Below are positions 44,871-55,796 of a stretch of 64,000 nucleotides of DNA, piece after piece; the first letter of the stretch is position 1, and each line of letters opens with the position of its first letter. The stretch is from the NCBI GenBank assembly GCA_949130495.1, contig OX422221.1:148141405-148205404 (forward strand). Direction: 5' to 3'. The notes under the pieces are model-generated. The model was not told the origin of the DNA. It saw nothing but the letters and a program-made list of their open reading frames with translations, and made no database searches. This DNA comes from Sambucus nigra. Its lineage: Eukaryota > Streptophyta > Magnoliopsida > Dipsacales > Adoxaceae. The position numbers and the translations under genes were made by a program.

Positions 44871-45852
44871 TTTTGGTACGTGTTTCCATTTTCAGAGCTG
44901 CCATATAAAAATGTTGCACGGAGCTGATGTGTTTCCAGAGCTGCTGTGTTTCCATTTTTAAAGTTTTGTTTACAACCAACATAAGATATATGCAGTGTTT
45001 GTCGTTAGAAGACATCAAATATTTTATTTATTATAGGCTATTATGTGTTGAAGTTGCGTTTATGCCTCTGTTTTGTTTATGAGTTTCTCTATAAATTTGT
45101 ATAAATTTGTAGGATTTCATGGAAAATGGTTCACAACATCAACATTCTTTCCAAGCGTTCAATCCCTTTTTGTAACTAAATAGATGATCTGTTATTTTTA
45201 ATACCCAAGAGGTGCTATGTTATTTTAACTCAAATAGGGTGGTTCATCATGCTTGGAGTAGACACATCTTTATATTCCTGCAAAAAAATGAGCATATCAG
45301 TTATAAATAAAAAAAAATAACATATCAGTTCTAAAAAATGAACATATCAGTTGTAAACAAAATGAACATCTATTAGTTGTAAAAAATTAACATATCACCC
45401 AACTACAAAATGTAATAAAAGAGAGTGAAAATTGTTTTTATTACAATGATGTGTCGGATTGCATGTCGGAAGATGTGTTAATGAGGTTCGCATGTTAACC
45501 TGATAATTTTTAATATCTTTTGTGTGTTGTTAACGAGGTGTGCATGTTGGGTGTTGTATTTATGACGTGCATGTGGTATATAGGTGCCAACTCAATTTGG
45601 TAAACTTCGCACAACATAGACACGATTCAACACGATCACTTGAAAAGCCTAATTAGTTACACAAAAAATGCAACGTGAAGACGATGAAACATGACCACTT
45701 GACAAGTCTAATCAATTGCATTGAAATTTTTTACACTTATTTACATTATATATTTAACTTTGTGATTACGTACTTTGAAAACTTTTGTCGTTTTATGATA
45801 TATGTACTTCGTAAATTTTTTACTGTGCCTTCAGGCACGGGCATATACTAGT

Positions 45853-45986
45853 ATATATATATAACAGCACCCACACACACACACACACACACATATATAT
45901 ACATATATATATAGCAGCACATATATGTGTTCTATTATATATATAACAGCCTTATATATATATGTTGTTATATACATGTGCTGCTG

Positions 45987-46017
<31 letters not shown>

Positions 46018-46080
46018 CAGCAGCACATATATATAACACATGTAAGGCTGTTATTTATAGCTGCTATATATATACATATA
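45853..46080. repeat. (AT)n/(AC)n microsatellite block
   Basis: Alternating TA and CA repeats with recurring AACAGC/GCAGCA words between them, directly next to the Helitron 3' end. ORFs here (Tyr/Ile and Cys-rich) are artefacts of the repeat. Confidence 0.85.
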
Positions 46081-46397
46081 CATACAACACTTCTACTAAG
46101 CATCGGGGAACAGCAATTTCAGACTATGAAAGACATCAAGCAACTAACACTATATATGCCACTGATGTAGAAGTTGAGATCAATTCCCTATTCATATAAG
46201 AGCTTCAGGTATTTGATAAGACAATGTAGCGCAAATTAAAGTCATTGAAAGCACCATCACCAGAATCTATGGGTTTAAATCTAAAGGAGTCCCAATCACT
46301 ACAAAGAAAGTTCAATTTAAGATGAAAGATCCTATTTTCAGAAGATTCACAAGATCTGCAACTAGAGATAACAAACACTTTTTCCAATCTCTTCTAC

Positions 46398-46514
46398 ATG
46401 ATTAATCTTATAGTTTGGAATATTATAGGTGTTGCAAAAAAATCCTCTTCTAGAAGACTAAATATGCTTTGCAAACTTCATAAAGTTCCTATTGTAGCTC
46501 TTTTGGAGTATTAG
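46398..46514 (+). pseudogene. LINE ORF2 start fragment
   Basis: An ATG at 46398 opens MINLIVWNIIGVAKKSSSRR, then LCKLHKVPIVALLEY and a stop. This is the start of the plant L1 endonuclease, whose usual form is ILxWNxRG...RRLKxLxKxHxPxIxxxxEP. The usual R after WN(I/V) is I and the usual E-P is E-Y. Nothing LINE-like follows. It is a different copy and the opposite strand from the fragment at 36900-38160. Confidence 0.6.
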
Positions 46515-46769
46515 AAATGAAGTAAAAAGACGCAGAACATTAATCTACACTCGGGTTCCTTATGAAGTGCTAATGTCCGTTGAGTCACCCCTCCCCTCCC
46601 ACTGCTTCCCCATCATTTTTTTAAATGTTTTATGTATATATATGGGTGGGGAGTGGGGTGGGTTGGATTTGACAGTTATCTTTTCTCTTAGATCATGGAG
46701 AAGATTCACAAACTTAAATCAAAATTAAAATTTAATAAATATAAAACACTGATGATAGAGACCTTAAAA

Positions 46770-48960
46770 ATCACATAATTATGGTGAAAACCAAGCCGTT
46801 TGAAGGTGAAAACCCAAACCAGCCCCCAAACGGCCCCGTAAGAGGCACGAACACCTCGCACGGGAACATTGTATCTTATATGAACTGATCGCGTAGTCGC
46901 GGGTTTGCCGATTTTAGAATATGACGATAATTTCAAAATACGTAGATTGGGCTTGAAAACAAGCCGTTTGAGGGTGAAAACACAAACCAGCCCCCAAATG
47001 GCCCCATAAGAGGCAATAACACCTCCCATGGGACCAATGTAACTTGTACGAACTGACCGCGTAGTCGCGGGTCTCCCGATTTGAGAATATGACGATAATT
47101 TCAAAATATATTGATTAAGCTTAAAACCAAGCCATTTGAAGGTGAAAACCCAAAACAGTCCCCAAACGGCCCCGTGAGAGGCACGACCACCTCGTACGGG
47201 ACCAATGTAACTTGTACGAACTGCCCGCGTAGTCACGGGTCTCCCAATTTGAGAATATGACAATAATTTCAAAATACGTAGATTAGGCTTGAAAATAAGT
47301 CGTTTGATGGTGAAAACCCAAACCAGCACCCAAACGGCCCCGTAAGAGGCACGAACACCTCACACGGGACCAATGTAACTTGTATGAACTGACCGCGTAG
47401 CCACGGGTCTCCTGGTTTGAGAATATGATGATAATTTCAAAATATGCATATTAGGCTTGAAAACAAGCCGTTTGAGGGTGAGAACCCAAACCAGCCTCCA
47501 AACGGCCCTATAAGAGGCACGAACACCTCGCACAAGACCAATATAACTTGTACGAACTGATCGCATAGTCACGGGTCTTTCGGTATAATAATATGATGAT
47601 AATTTGAAAATATATCGATTAAGCTTAAAAATAAGCCCTTAAAGGGTGAAAACCCAAACCAGCCCCCAAATGGTCCCGTATGAGGCACGAACACCTCGCA
47701 CGGGACCAATGTAACTTGTACAAACTGATCGCATAGTCGCGGATCTCCCGGTTTAAGAATGTGACAATAATTTTAAAATATGTAGATTAGGCTTGAAAAC
47801 AAGTCGTTTGAGGGTGAAAACTCAAGCCAGCCCCCAAACGGCCCGTAAGAGGCACGAACACCTCGCACGGAACCAATGTAACTTGTACAAACTGATCGCA
47901 TAGTCGCGGGTCTCCCGATTTGAGAATATGATGATAATTTCAAAATACATAGATTATGCTTAAAAACAAGCCCTCAAAGGGTGAAAACCCAAACTAGGCC
48001 CCAAACGGCCCCGTAAGAGGCATAAACACCTCGCATGGGACCAATGTAACTTATACGAACTAACAGCGTAGTCATGGGTCTCCCCATTTGAGAATATGAT
48101 GATAATTGCAAAATACGTAGATTAGGCTTAAAAACAAGCCGTTTGAGGGTTAAAACCCATACCAGACCCCAAACGGCCCCGTAAGAGGCATGAACACCTC
48201 GCACGAGACCAAGGTAGCTTGTATGAACTGACAGCATAGTCACGGGCCTCTTGGTTTGAGAGTATGATAATAATTTCAAAATATGTAGATTAGGCTTAAA
48301 AACAAGCCGTTTGAGGGTGAAAACTCAAACCAGTCCCCAAATGGCCCCGTAAGATGCACGAACACCTCACACGGGACCAATGTAACTTGTACGAACTGAC
48401 CGCGTATCCACGGGTCTCCCAATTTTAAAATATGACTATAATTTGAAAATATATCGATTAAGATTAAAAAAAAGACCTTAAAGGGTGAAAACCCAAACCA
48501 GCGCCCAAACGGCCCCATAAGAGGCACGAACACCTCGCACGGGACCAATGTAACCTGTACGAACTGACCGCATAGTCTTGGGTCTACTGATTTGAGAATA
48601 TGATGATAATTTAAAAATATGTAGATTAGGCTTGAAAACAAGCCATTTGATGGTGAAAACCCAAACCAACCCCCAAACGGTCCCGTAAGTGGCACGAACA
48701 CCTCGCACGGGACCAATGTAACTTGTACAAACTGACAGCATAGTCACAGGCCTCTCAGTTTGAGAATATGACGATAATTTGATCATATATGGATTAGGCT
48801 TAGAAACAAGCCGTTGAAGAGTGAAAACTCAAACCAGCCCCCAAACGATCCCATAAGAAGAACTAACACCCCATACGAGACCAATGTAACTCGTAGGAAC
48901 TGATTAGGTAGTCATAACTTGCGTAAGATTTTTAATTTTAGAATATAATAATAATAATTG
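46770..48960. repeat. 168-bp tandem repeat array, 13 copies
   Basis: The marker AACCAGCCCCCAAACGGCC recurs at 46817, 46985, 47153, 47321, 47489, 47657, 47825, 47992, 48160, 48328, 48496, 48664 and 48832: 168 bases each time, with one 167 step caused by a single-base deletion near 47846. Monomers differ by roughly 10-15%. Units near 47630, 47970 and 48470 share a CTTAAAGG/CTCAAAGG variant. Each typical unit contains GCCGTTTG...CAAACGGC around GGGTGAAAACCC. Because 168 is 56 codons, the minus strand has long ORFs (up to 207 codons) made of a repeated 56-residue unit, which I judge to be non-coding. Confidence 0.93.
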
Positions 48961-49449
48961 CAACTCATATATGTAATTTTTTAGGTTGAGTAAGCTTTTT
49001 TTATAAATTACTTGGTTACTAATATCTTTTTTTTTGTATCATATTTTTTTCGCAGGATAACATTTTATCGTTAGCATTTATTCACGTGGAACAGACGAGA
49101 ACTCAATGGTTTACAGCAAGGGGTTTATTCTTGATTCTATTTTTTTGTGTTATGGTCGTGCGGGCTTTTGTAGTTTTATTGTTAACTTTTATGGTCGTGC
49201 GGACTTTTGAAAGTTTATTGTTATATTTTATGGTCGTGTGGGCTTTATGTTACGTAGGTTTTATATTAGCAGATTTTAGAATGTCCAGAAAATAGAGGAA
49301 ACTCTGCCCAATAATTTTTTGGTCTGTGAACAACTAAAGACTTGTAATATTTTGAAGTTTGTATGTACATTAGTTTATCAACAGCGTGCAAGATTTGCAA
49401 TTTGGGAATTTTCTTGTTTTCAAATAATTAATTTTTTTTATTTTATCCA

Positions 49450-49690
49450 AAAATTTGGCACAATTCAAAACCGTGCCAAAGTGTATCAGATTTTGGCATG
49501 GTTTTTAACTGTGCCAAATTTTTATGAAAATGTGCTCAATCTGGCATAGTTCAAAACTGTGCCAAAAGTGTGCCAGAAATATCAAATTCTGGCACGGTTT
49601 TAAAAGTGTGCCAGAAGTGTTCCTGTTTTGTTAAATCTAGCACACTTTTAAACCGTGAAAAAAAAATGACTATTTTGGAACACCTGATTT
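49450..49690. repeat. Right subterminal repeats of the second CACTA element
   Basis: Repeated TTTTGGCACAATTCAAAACCG, GCATGGTTTTTAACTGTGCC and TTCTGGCACGGTTTT words in both orientations, matching the left cluster at 35038-35180. Confidence 0.7.
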
Positions 49691-49929
49691 TGGCACAATT
49701 CAAAACCATTTTGGAACACCTCACAGTTAACACGATCAACCCGTTTTCCTCTGTAACTCCCATTTAGAGACCATCAGGCGCTCTGAACCTCATTTTACTT
49801 TGATCAACTCCTAGGCTCGAGAGTGGCTCAATGGATTCCTAAAGGGCTCTAAATTCTCTTTCCAACGGTACTATTCGTTCATGATTAAGACTTAAGATTT
49901 TCATTTTATGCCTCTTTTTCTAAAAATCT

Positions 49930-50335
49930 GTCCCACACTACCGGATAGCACCCTCAGGACCCCGCCTATCGGCAGTGTGTTTGTGGTTCTATGTCGATAG
50001 GCAGGTTTAGGACCATGTCGACCGATACCCCCTTGTCCCTATATATAGGGGTCGTGACCTCACTTTTAAAATCACTCTGAACATCCCTCTCAGCAATTCA
50101 AAGAATATTCTCTCGAATTCAGAGTTGTTCTGGACTGCCTATAGGCACCTCAGGCCCCCTTTCTATCGATAGGGTTTACATTCCTTGCCCAATAAGGCAG
50201 GCACTGTGCATATAGGTAGGGTAGGATCCATGCCAATGGTCACCCCTGACCCTAAATGACACTATATAAACACCTTATGACCTCACCGCTGAGGGAGGTC
50301 CCTTTCAACAGTCAACAAACATTCTCTCGAAAAAA
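49930..50335 (+). promoter_or_regulatory. Duplicated promoter-like segment (two TATA boxes, 215 bp apart)
   Basis: Two diverged copies of the same layout: a CTATCG(G/A)-type stretch, CCTCAGG, GACCATG/GATCCATG, CCCT, a TATA box (CCCTATATATAGGG at about 50036; ACTATATAAAC at about 50263), GACCTCA, and ATTCTCTCGAA (50106 and 50321). This resembles duplicated U3/R sequence of an LTR. No retroelement body follows. Confidence 0.5.
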
Positions 50336-50524
50336 ATACATGGTGCGACAGAAATTTCTCACACAAGAGTGTAAATCAAATTGCAAAGCTAACTTTGTTG
50401 CAAAATCATGAAGGATGGAAAAATACTTGGGATGCAACATTTGTGTCATTGCAGTTGAGCATCTCAATGGCGACTTACACACGTTCATGGATATTTAGGA
50501 TTGACAACTCTAGATATGTGCAGT

Positions 50525-51260
50525 CTCATTCATCTTTGAGAGTTATGTTGTGAACAGTTATACAAATCATCATGATGCAACTTGGATCGAAATTGTACCT
50601 AAAAGGAGACAAGACTTTGACAAAGGCGAAGATAGATTTTAAAACACCAAAAGAGAGTTCCACTTCCTTTCTCGGTCCATCTTAGAAATATGAAAAGTGT
50701 TTCTATTTTGGATTTTGTGGTTTAAAATACAAACATCAACCATTTGAGGTGTATAACTTTAACAAGCTAGTAACTCGTGTCATACAAATATATTTTTTAA
50801 TAACACAATTTCATCAACGCGGTTTGCCATGTAAAACGTTCTCAGAAACTTTCATTTTGTTGAGAACATTCAAATCATTGTTCAACCCCATCGTATTAAA
50901 AAATGCATGCAAAAATCATATAACGTAGTCAACCACGTCCAATAGTATGCATGTAATCTTTTGTGGTGACCTTGATGTGTCCCCTAACAAGCCACTAGGC
51001 ATTTTTTTAGCTCCCAATATATATTGTCTATGCTACCTAGCATGTTCGCGAAACCTTGTTGCCCCCTTTTTGCGAGAAGTTGCAAGACATTAAGTGATAT
51101 AGGTTTCCTCAAATACTAAGTAGAATACACGATATACACAGAGTCGCAAAAGTTCTTCAACGTATAAATGATAGTACGCCTTCCTTATGAAATACTTATC
51201 ATAAAAGAACATCCGCTCAAGGATACATAGGAACGAAGAGTTCCACATACATAAACGAAA
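50525..51260 (-). pseudogene. PIF/Harbinger transposase (Plant_tran / ALP1-like nuclease), broken
   Basis: Minus strand: YLRKPISLNVLQLLA, GFANMLGSID (first catalytic Asp region of the DDE nuclease), YWELKKCLVA, GTHQGHH, later PQMVD-type sequence in another frame, and near the end RKEVELSFGVLKSIFAFV with RYNFDPSCIMMICITVHNIT and LKDE. These align in order with the plant HARBI1-like family, where the motifs read EYLRxPT, GFPGMLGSIDCMHW, VERAFGVLQ and IMxACIILHNM. Stops at about 51118 and 50952 and frame shifts break it. The nuclease would cut at TTA/TAA targets; no terminal repeats or TAA duplication were found. Confidence 0.85.
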
Positions 51261-51631
51261 TCAAAAGAATTTGTTGCTTAGTGTTTATTAGCTTTATTTC
51301 ATTGTCTGTTGTCCATTTTGTTTTAGTTCCCTTTATTAGTTCGCTAAGAGTTGTGTTTACCTCTAGCATCTCAATACATTTATGAACATTATTAAGTAAA
51401 CAATGAATTAATACTCATACAATGCTACTACATTAAAAGATAAATCGACATTCAAGTGGTAATATATTTAATTTATATATTATATATAGTATATTTATAT
51501 TGATTTCCTCGCCATTTTTTAGTATGTTAAAATTCCTAAACAAGAAATTTATTTTTCACGAATAAATAATCTAAAACACTTGAAATTACTGAATTTTTCA
51601 ATAAGTATATTTCATTATAAGAGGAAAGCTT
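51261..51631. other. Unassigned AT-rich interval
   Basis: Between the Harbinger pseudogene and the second Athila-like LTR. Nothing recognisable, though Harbinger N-terminal sequence could be hidden here. Confidence 0.35.
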
Positions 51632-54600
51632 TGATAAGCACCCAAAAATGTACAAATTATACCCCAAATAGACGTATTTTTGTTGCTAATTCTCGACAAT
51701 TTGGGTCTTATGTGCTTAAATGTTTATCTTGCAGGTTAAATATTCTTTTACGGTGTCAAAAGCTATATATTGAGGTAAATGCGCATTTTATGGAGCTAAA
51801 TACCCAATCCCGTAACCTCACCCGAGCCCAAACCTAGCCTAAACCTACCCCAAACCCTATGTGTGTTTAGTTTGTACTTTTTAGATTTTTCTTAGATTTT
51901 TAATTTTAGTCATTTCTATTTTTTGAATTTATTTTTGATTTATTTAGAATTTTTAGGATTAATTTTCTATTTCATTTAATTTAATGTTGTTTTATTTTGA
52001 TTTTTATTTTTTAGTTTTATTTTATTAGAAATACATTTTTTAGGATTTCTTTTATTTTTACATTCATTAGGTTTTACTTGTTTAGAATTTTAATTTTTAG
52101 TTTAATAGTTTTTTATTTTTATTTTTATTGTTTCTTCTTTTTAGTTTTATTTTTAGCCGTGTCTTTTATTTTATAGATTAGGATTTTTATATATTTTTTT
52201 TACTAGATTTTAATTAAATATTATTTTTTTAGTTAGTTAGTCAATTTTTAGGGGTCCAAATTAAACTCACACCCTCACACCTAACTAACCCACACTACAA
52301 TACACCCAATTAAACCCTCACCCTTACCCAACTTACCATACACTCACCTACACACTAACCATCCCTCTTCTTCTTCGACCTCTCATCTTCTCTCTCCGAT
52401 ATGCACTTCCACCATAACCAACACCCACCTTTCTCTCTCATCTCTCCCCCATTATTAACACAAACCAGGTCCCCACCTGCCCACCTTGGACTTGAACCGC
52501 CCCTTCCAACTCCGACGCGCCTTAGACGGCGACCACCATTTCCACTCTCAACACCAGCAGCCCCTACCTATCCGCCCAAATCCATAACCTCCGGCTGGCG
52601 TCACCACACCCAGAACACATAAACCCGCTTGAGCGTGGAACCAACACTATCGGCAGCCTCTCACTCCACCTGCCCGACGGTGACCCCTCCTTCTGCCAAC
52701 GTTGGCACACCTCCAACCTCACCCTTGCTTCGGACACTAAAATCGACGACCCGCTGTCCACCTTCCCCCTTCCCCTCCGGTGCTGACCTCGCCGCGATCA
52801 TCACCCTTCTCCGGTGCCTCTGCCTAACCCACACGCCGGCGACGAAACCTCTACCTCCGGCTAATGCCAAAACCATTTTTCATCTTACCCGAAACCCCAA
52901 GCAAACCCATACCCACTTCAACCCAAGAATCCCAAGACCCATTTTCAAAAGCCACGACCTGCCAAACAAACCAAAACCAAGCCAAACAATTACACCACAT
53001 GCTTAAAACCCATTTAACCCTTTTACTCATTATACCCCCAACTAACCATTTTACCCAATACCCACAAATACCCTTGTTACAAATCTGATTTGTTCATTCC
53101 TATCCACTCTTCCAATTATCCTCACACCTCACCATTTCCATGTACACTCATGCCCCTTTTACCCATTATAACCCCATACTCCATGTGCCATTTATAAATG
53201 AAGATGAAGACCCCATTTGAATGGGAAGTTTTTAGTTCTAGAAACCCCATTTAGGGTGTTAGAGAGAGAAATAATATTTTAGTGTAGGTTTTTAGATTAA
53301 AATTTTTATTTTATTTTTTTAGATAGTGATGAGAAAATAAACTGTTGTGAGGATTAATTTGAGTGAAATTTTTATGTAATATTGTTTGGATCACTCAAGT
53401 TGATGGATTATGAATTTCAACTCATGGATTGAAGATCAATTCAGCATCAAGAGATTGGGGTTTGATTGTTCTTTTCTCATCTCATTTATTTTATGCCTTT
53501 GATTATTAATTTGTCATATTTCATATCATGTTAGGCTAAATCCACTTTCAAGGGGTGGGGGAAACCCTTATTTGATGTTATTTTATTTTAATTATTTTAA
53601 TTACTTGAAAAGTCCTTTTGAATGTTAATTTCAATCCCTCACCCTTAAATTTACGCCTCGGGAGAGGGTAAATGATTTTCGAAAGAAAATCGAAATTCTA
53701 GTTATAATACCTATTTTAGATTCGAACTAGAGACAGGGGTTTCTTAAGTGGGGTATTATAACTTGAATTTCAACTCTAAATTTATTTTCTAAGATTTATA
53801 TAAATTTTAATTGATCGATCCTAGCGAGTGATTAATTAAAAGGAGCGTGTATCTATTTTCTAGAGTTGTGGGGTGTTAAACTTAATTTTCTAAAAGGTTA
53901 CTATTAAAATTATATTTGCAACGAGATTTGATTTGTAATTTTGATAATAATTTGGGAGAATTCAATTAATTAAATTAATTAGTTAGAATAGCTAAAATTT
54001 GTGGTGTAATCCCATTCCTTGATTATTCTCACAATTATTTACCTCACTTTATCTCTTATTTTAGTTTAGACTTTTTTTTCATTTTAGTAACTTTCTAGTT
54101 AGTTGTTATCATTTCAAATTTAGTTTAGTTTAGTTTAAATCATCACCTCACCCTATTGTTTTAATATTGAAAAAGCTAAAAAAAATTAGAAAAGTGAAAA
54201 AGCACAAAAATAAAATAAAAATTGAACTACATTTGAGTTTGTCTCTAGCTTACCCCCTCGAAAGTGGATTGATACACTTACTTACCTCTACACTTGAGAT
54301 TATATTATTTTGTAGGTATTATAAGGTTTTGATTAGATGGACTTTTCAACCAACGACGAAATATACACGCAAAAGTCTTTTCTATCAAGCTTCTAGTTAC
54401 CTAACTTACAATGTTAATTTAAATCATTGTTACAAACAAATTATAAAGAAAAAACATTCAAAAATACTTATAATTAAGAAAATATAAAATTAGATAACAT
54501 GTTCCAACATATGGTTTATGGTCGAATATTGTGTTATGTCTAACCTAAAAAAGTACATTAATATTTTAACATTAGACATAAATGAAAGGTTTGATAATGT

Positions 54601-54740
54601 TAATTATTGAAGTTGATTATTTTAAAGTGGAAAACCCTATAATTGATAATTAATTAGCCCAAACATTGTACAAAAGTAATGAAGTCAATGATAATGTTGT
54701 TATCTATAGAACAAATATATGTGTTTTGAATAAAAATAAG
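51632..54740 (+). repeat. 5' LTR of the second Athila-like element
   Basis: Aligns with 59771-62922. It contains a C-rich part (about 52255-53090) whose Pro-rich frames are compositional and not supported as genes, then an AT-rich part with GTTTAGTTTAG repeats. At its end lies the truncated MITE (54741-54856). Confidence 0.85.
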
Positions 54741-54856
54741 GGCCATTTAAGTTTGGCCCCCATTTAATTCTCTATAATGAGTCAAACCTCGGAAAATTGA
54801 CTTTCTTAAAATTTGCCCCCATTTTCAGCATGCCATCCATTCTGCCGCTAACCCAC
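54741..54856. mobile_element. Truncated Mutator-like MITE in the 5' LTR
   Basis: Starts GGCCATTTAAGTTTGG and matches the first ~116 bases of the terminal repeat of the MITE at 5947-7849 and of the copy at 62923. It stops abruptly at GCTAACCCAC, after which unrelated sequence begins. The rest of the MITE was lost in a deletion that probably also took the LTR end. Confidence 0.8.
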
Positions 54857-55796
54857 TTGGAGCGGATTTAAACTTGTAGTTCATTTACTTTTTTGCACTT
54901 TATTATTATTTTTTCGTACCATTTTTTTCTTTATTTTAGAAGGCTTGTATTAGGATTATTCTATTCTTGGCTTATACTGCGGTGCTTAGAGGCACCATTT
55001 ATTTTTCATTTAAATTTGTAATAATTGAAGACAAGCGTGATAGGGAAATCGGACAAGGTAGAGAGAGGGCGTCTAAGGCGAGGAAAAGAAGCCTCTCTAC
55101 CTTGGGTCGGTAGGACTCACAGGAACGACTGAGATAGGCGTAATCTCCCCCCGGTCGACTCAAATTGTTCGGCACCCCAGGGCCTAAAAACCGTGGGAGG
55201 TACATTTTTGAACCCTCGCATCTCTCCTGTTATCGAGTCAATTATTTTGTGTGCTCTTGTCTGATTTTATTCTCGCATTTATTTTTTGAATGGTGTGATG
55301 AATTAAATTACTAAGGCCTACACCCGGTCACTCACGAGAAGGGATTTCATCACTCGACTCAATCGCTTATCATTGTTTGCTACCCTAGCCATCACTAAAT
55401 TTAAAATCAATCAACTAGGTAGCCCACTAGGAGAACATTTTGCAAACGGCGATCACTCAGATTATTCCGTGAATTTTTATCACCCGCGGACTTAATTAAA
55501 ATTTGACTACCCGGTCATTAAATTTAAAGATAAAAATTGGCTATGTGCTAGTTAGAATTTCTCCTTGGCTTGCGTGTATCCAATTCATTTGTCGGTAGTC
55601 GAATTTTACTGCGTTCGTCCATTCAAAGAGTCCATATTTTTTCCCACCTTTTCTTCCAAAAAAAAAATCCAAAAATATTTTCTTTCTTTCATTTTAGAAA
55701 AATCCAAAAATATTTTCTTCCATTATTTTTAGAAAAATCCAAAAAATATTTTCTTCTTTTATTTTTCACAAAACTCAAAAAAATATTTGTCTCCTT
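54857..55796 (+). other. Leader of the second Athila-like element, coding-like at 55020-55210
   Basis: The stretch around 55020-55210 reads on the plus strand as a basic Arg/Ser/Lys-rich peptide (RERASKARKRSLSTLG, then SPPGRLKLFGTPGP) with one stop. It could be the start of the gag frame. The rest (55240-55790) has AAAAATATTTTCTTC repeats and no supported ORF. Confidence 0.45.

Larger units (their letters stand above)
40652..45851 (+). mobile_element. Helitron, non-autonomous (5200 bp)
   Basis: 5' end TCTATATAATATGGGAG at 40652, preceded by A. 3' end: a hairpin GTGCCTTCAGGCAC (45825-45838), nine bases, then CTAG (45848-45851), followed by T. TC...CTAG ends, a hairpin about 10 bases before the end and insertion between A and T without duplication are the Helitron hallmarks. 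No Rep/helicase is present. It sits in the intron 55 bases after the second GRV2-like exon, on the same strand. It carries gene fragments at 41000-41160 (UTR-like), 43730-43948, 44010-44243 and 44420-44870, as expected of a gene-capturing Helitron. Confidence 0.87.
35019..49690. mobile_element. Second CACTA-type element (non-autonomous), with captured and inserted sequences; right end approximate
   Basis: Starts with CACTACACCAAAAATAG at 35019 after host sequence ending CAT. The left subterminal region (35038-35180) and a region at about 49450-49690 share TGGCACGGTTTT/AAAACTGTGCCA words in both orientations, as expected for two ends of one CACTA element. The right end is eroded (GACTATTTTGGAACACC where CTATTTTTGGTGTAGTG is expected), and no TSD is found. 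No transposase is visible inside. Contents: LINE fragments, GRV2-like exons, a Helitron and a 168-bp tandem array. The two ends might instead be relics of two related elements. Confidence 0.55.

Noticed and set aside
46706..47329. 207-codon minus-strand ORF and similar ORFs across the 168-bp array
   Set aside because: The frame is open only because the period is a multiple of three; it has no start context, shifts at the 167-base unit, and other units carry stops.
46770..48960. CRISPR-like array
   Set aside because: Units are directly adjacent without unique spacers and the context is a plant nuclear transposon.
49700..49740. Continuation of the Tat LTR after the second CACTA element (CACCTCACAGTTAACAC resembles CACCTCCACGTTAGCCC)
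   Set aside because: The match is short with several mismatches, and the following sequence does not resemble the LTR.
52661..53006. Pro-rich and Gly/Arg-rich ORFs in the C-rich LTR segment (also 60706-61041)
   Set aside because: Frames on both strands are equally open, the two LTR copies do not preserve the same frames, and no domain is seen.
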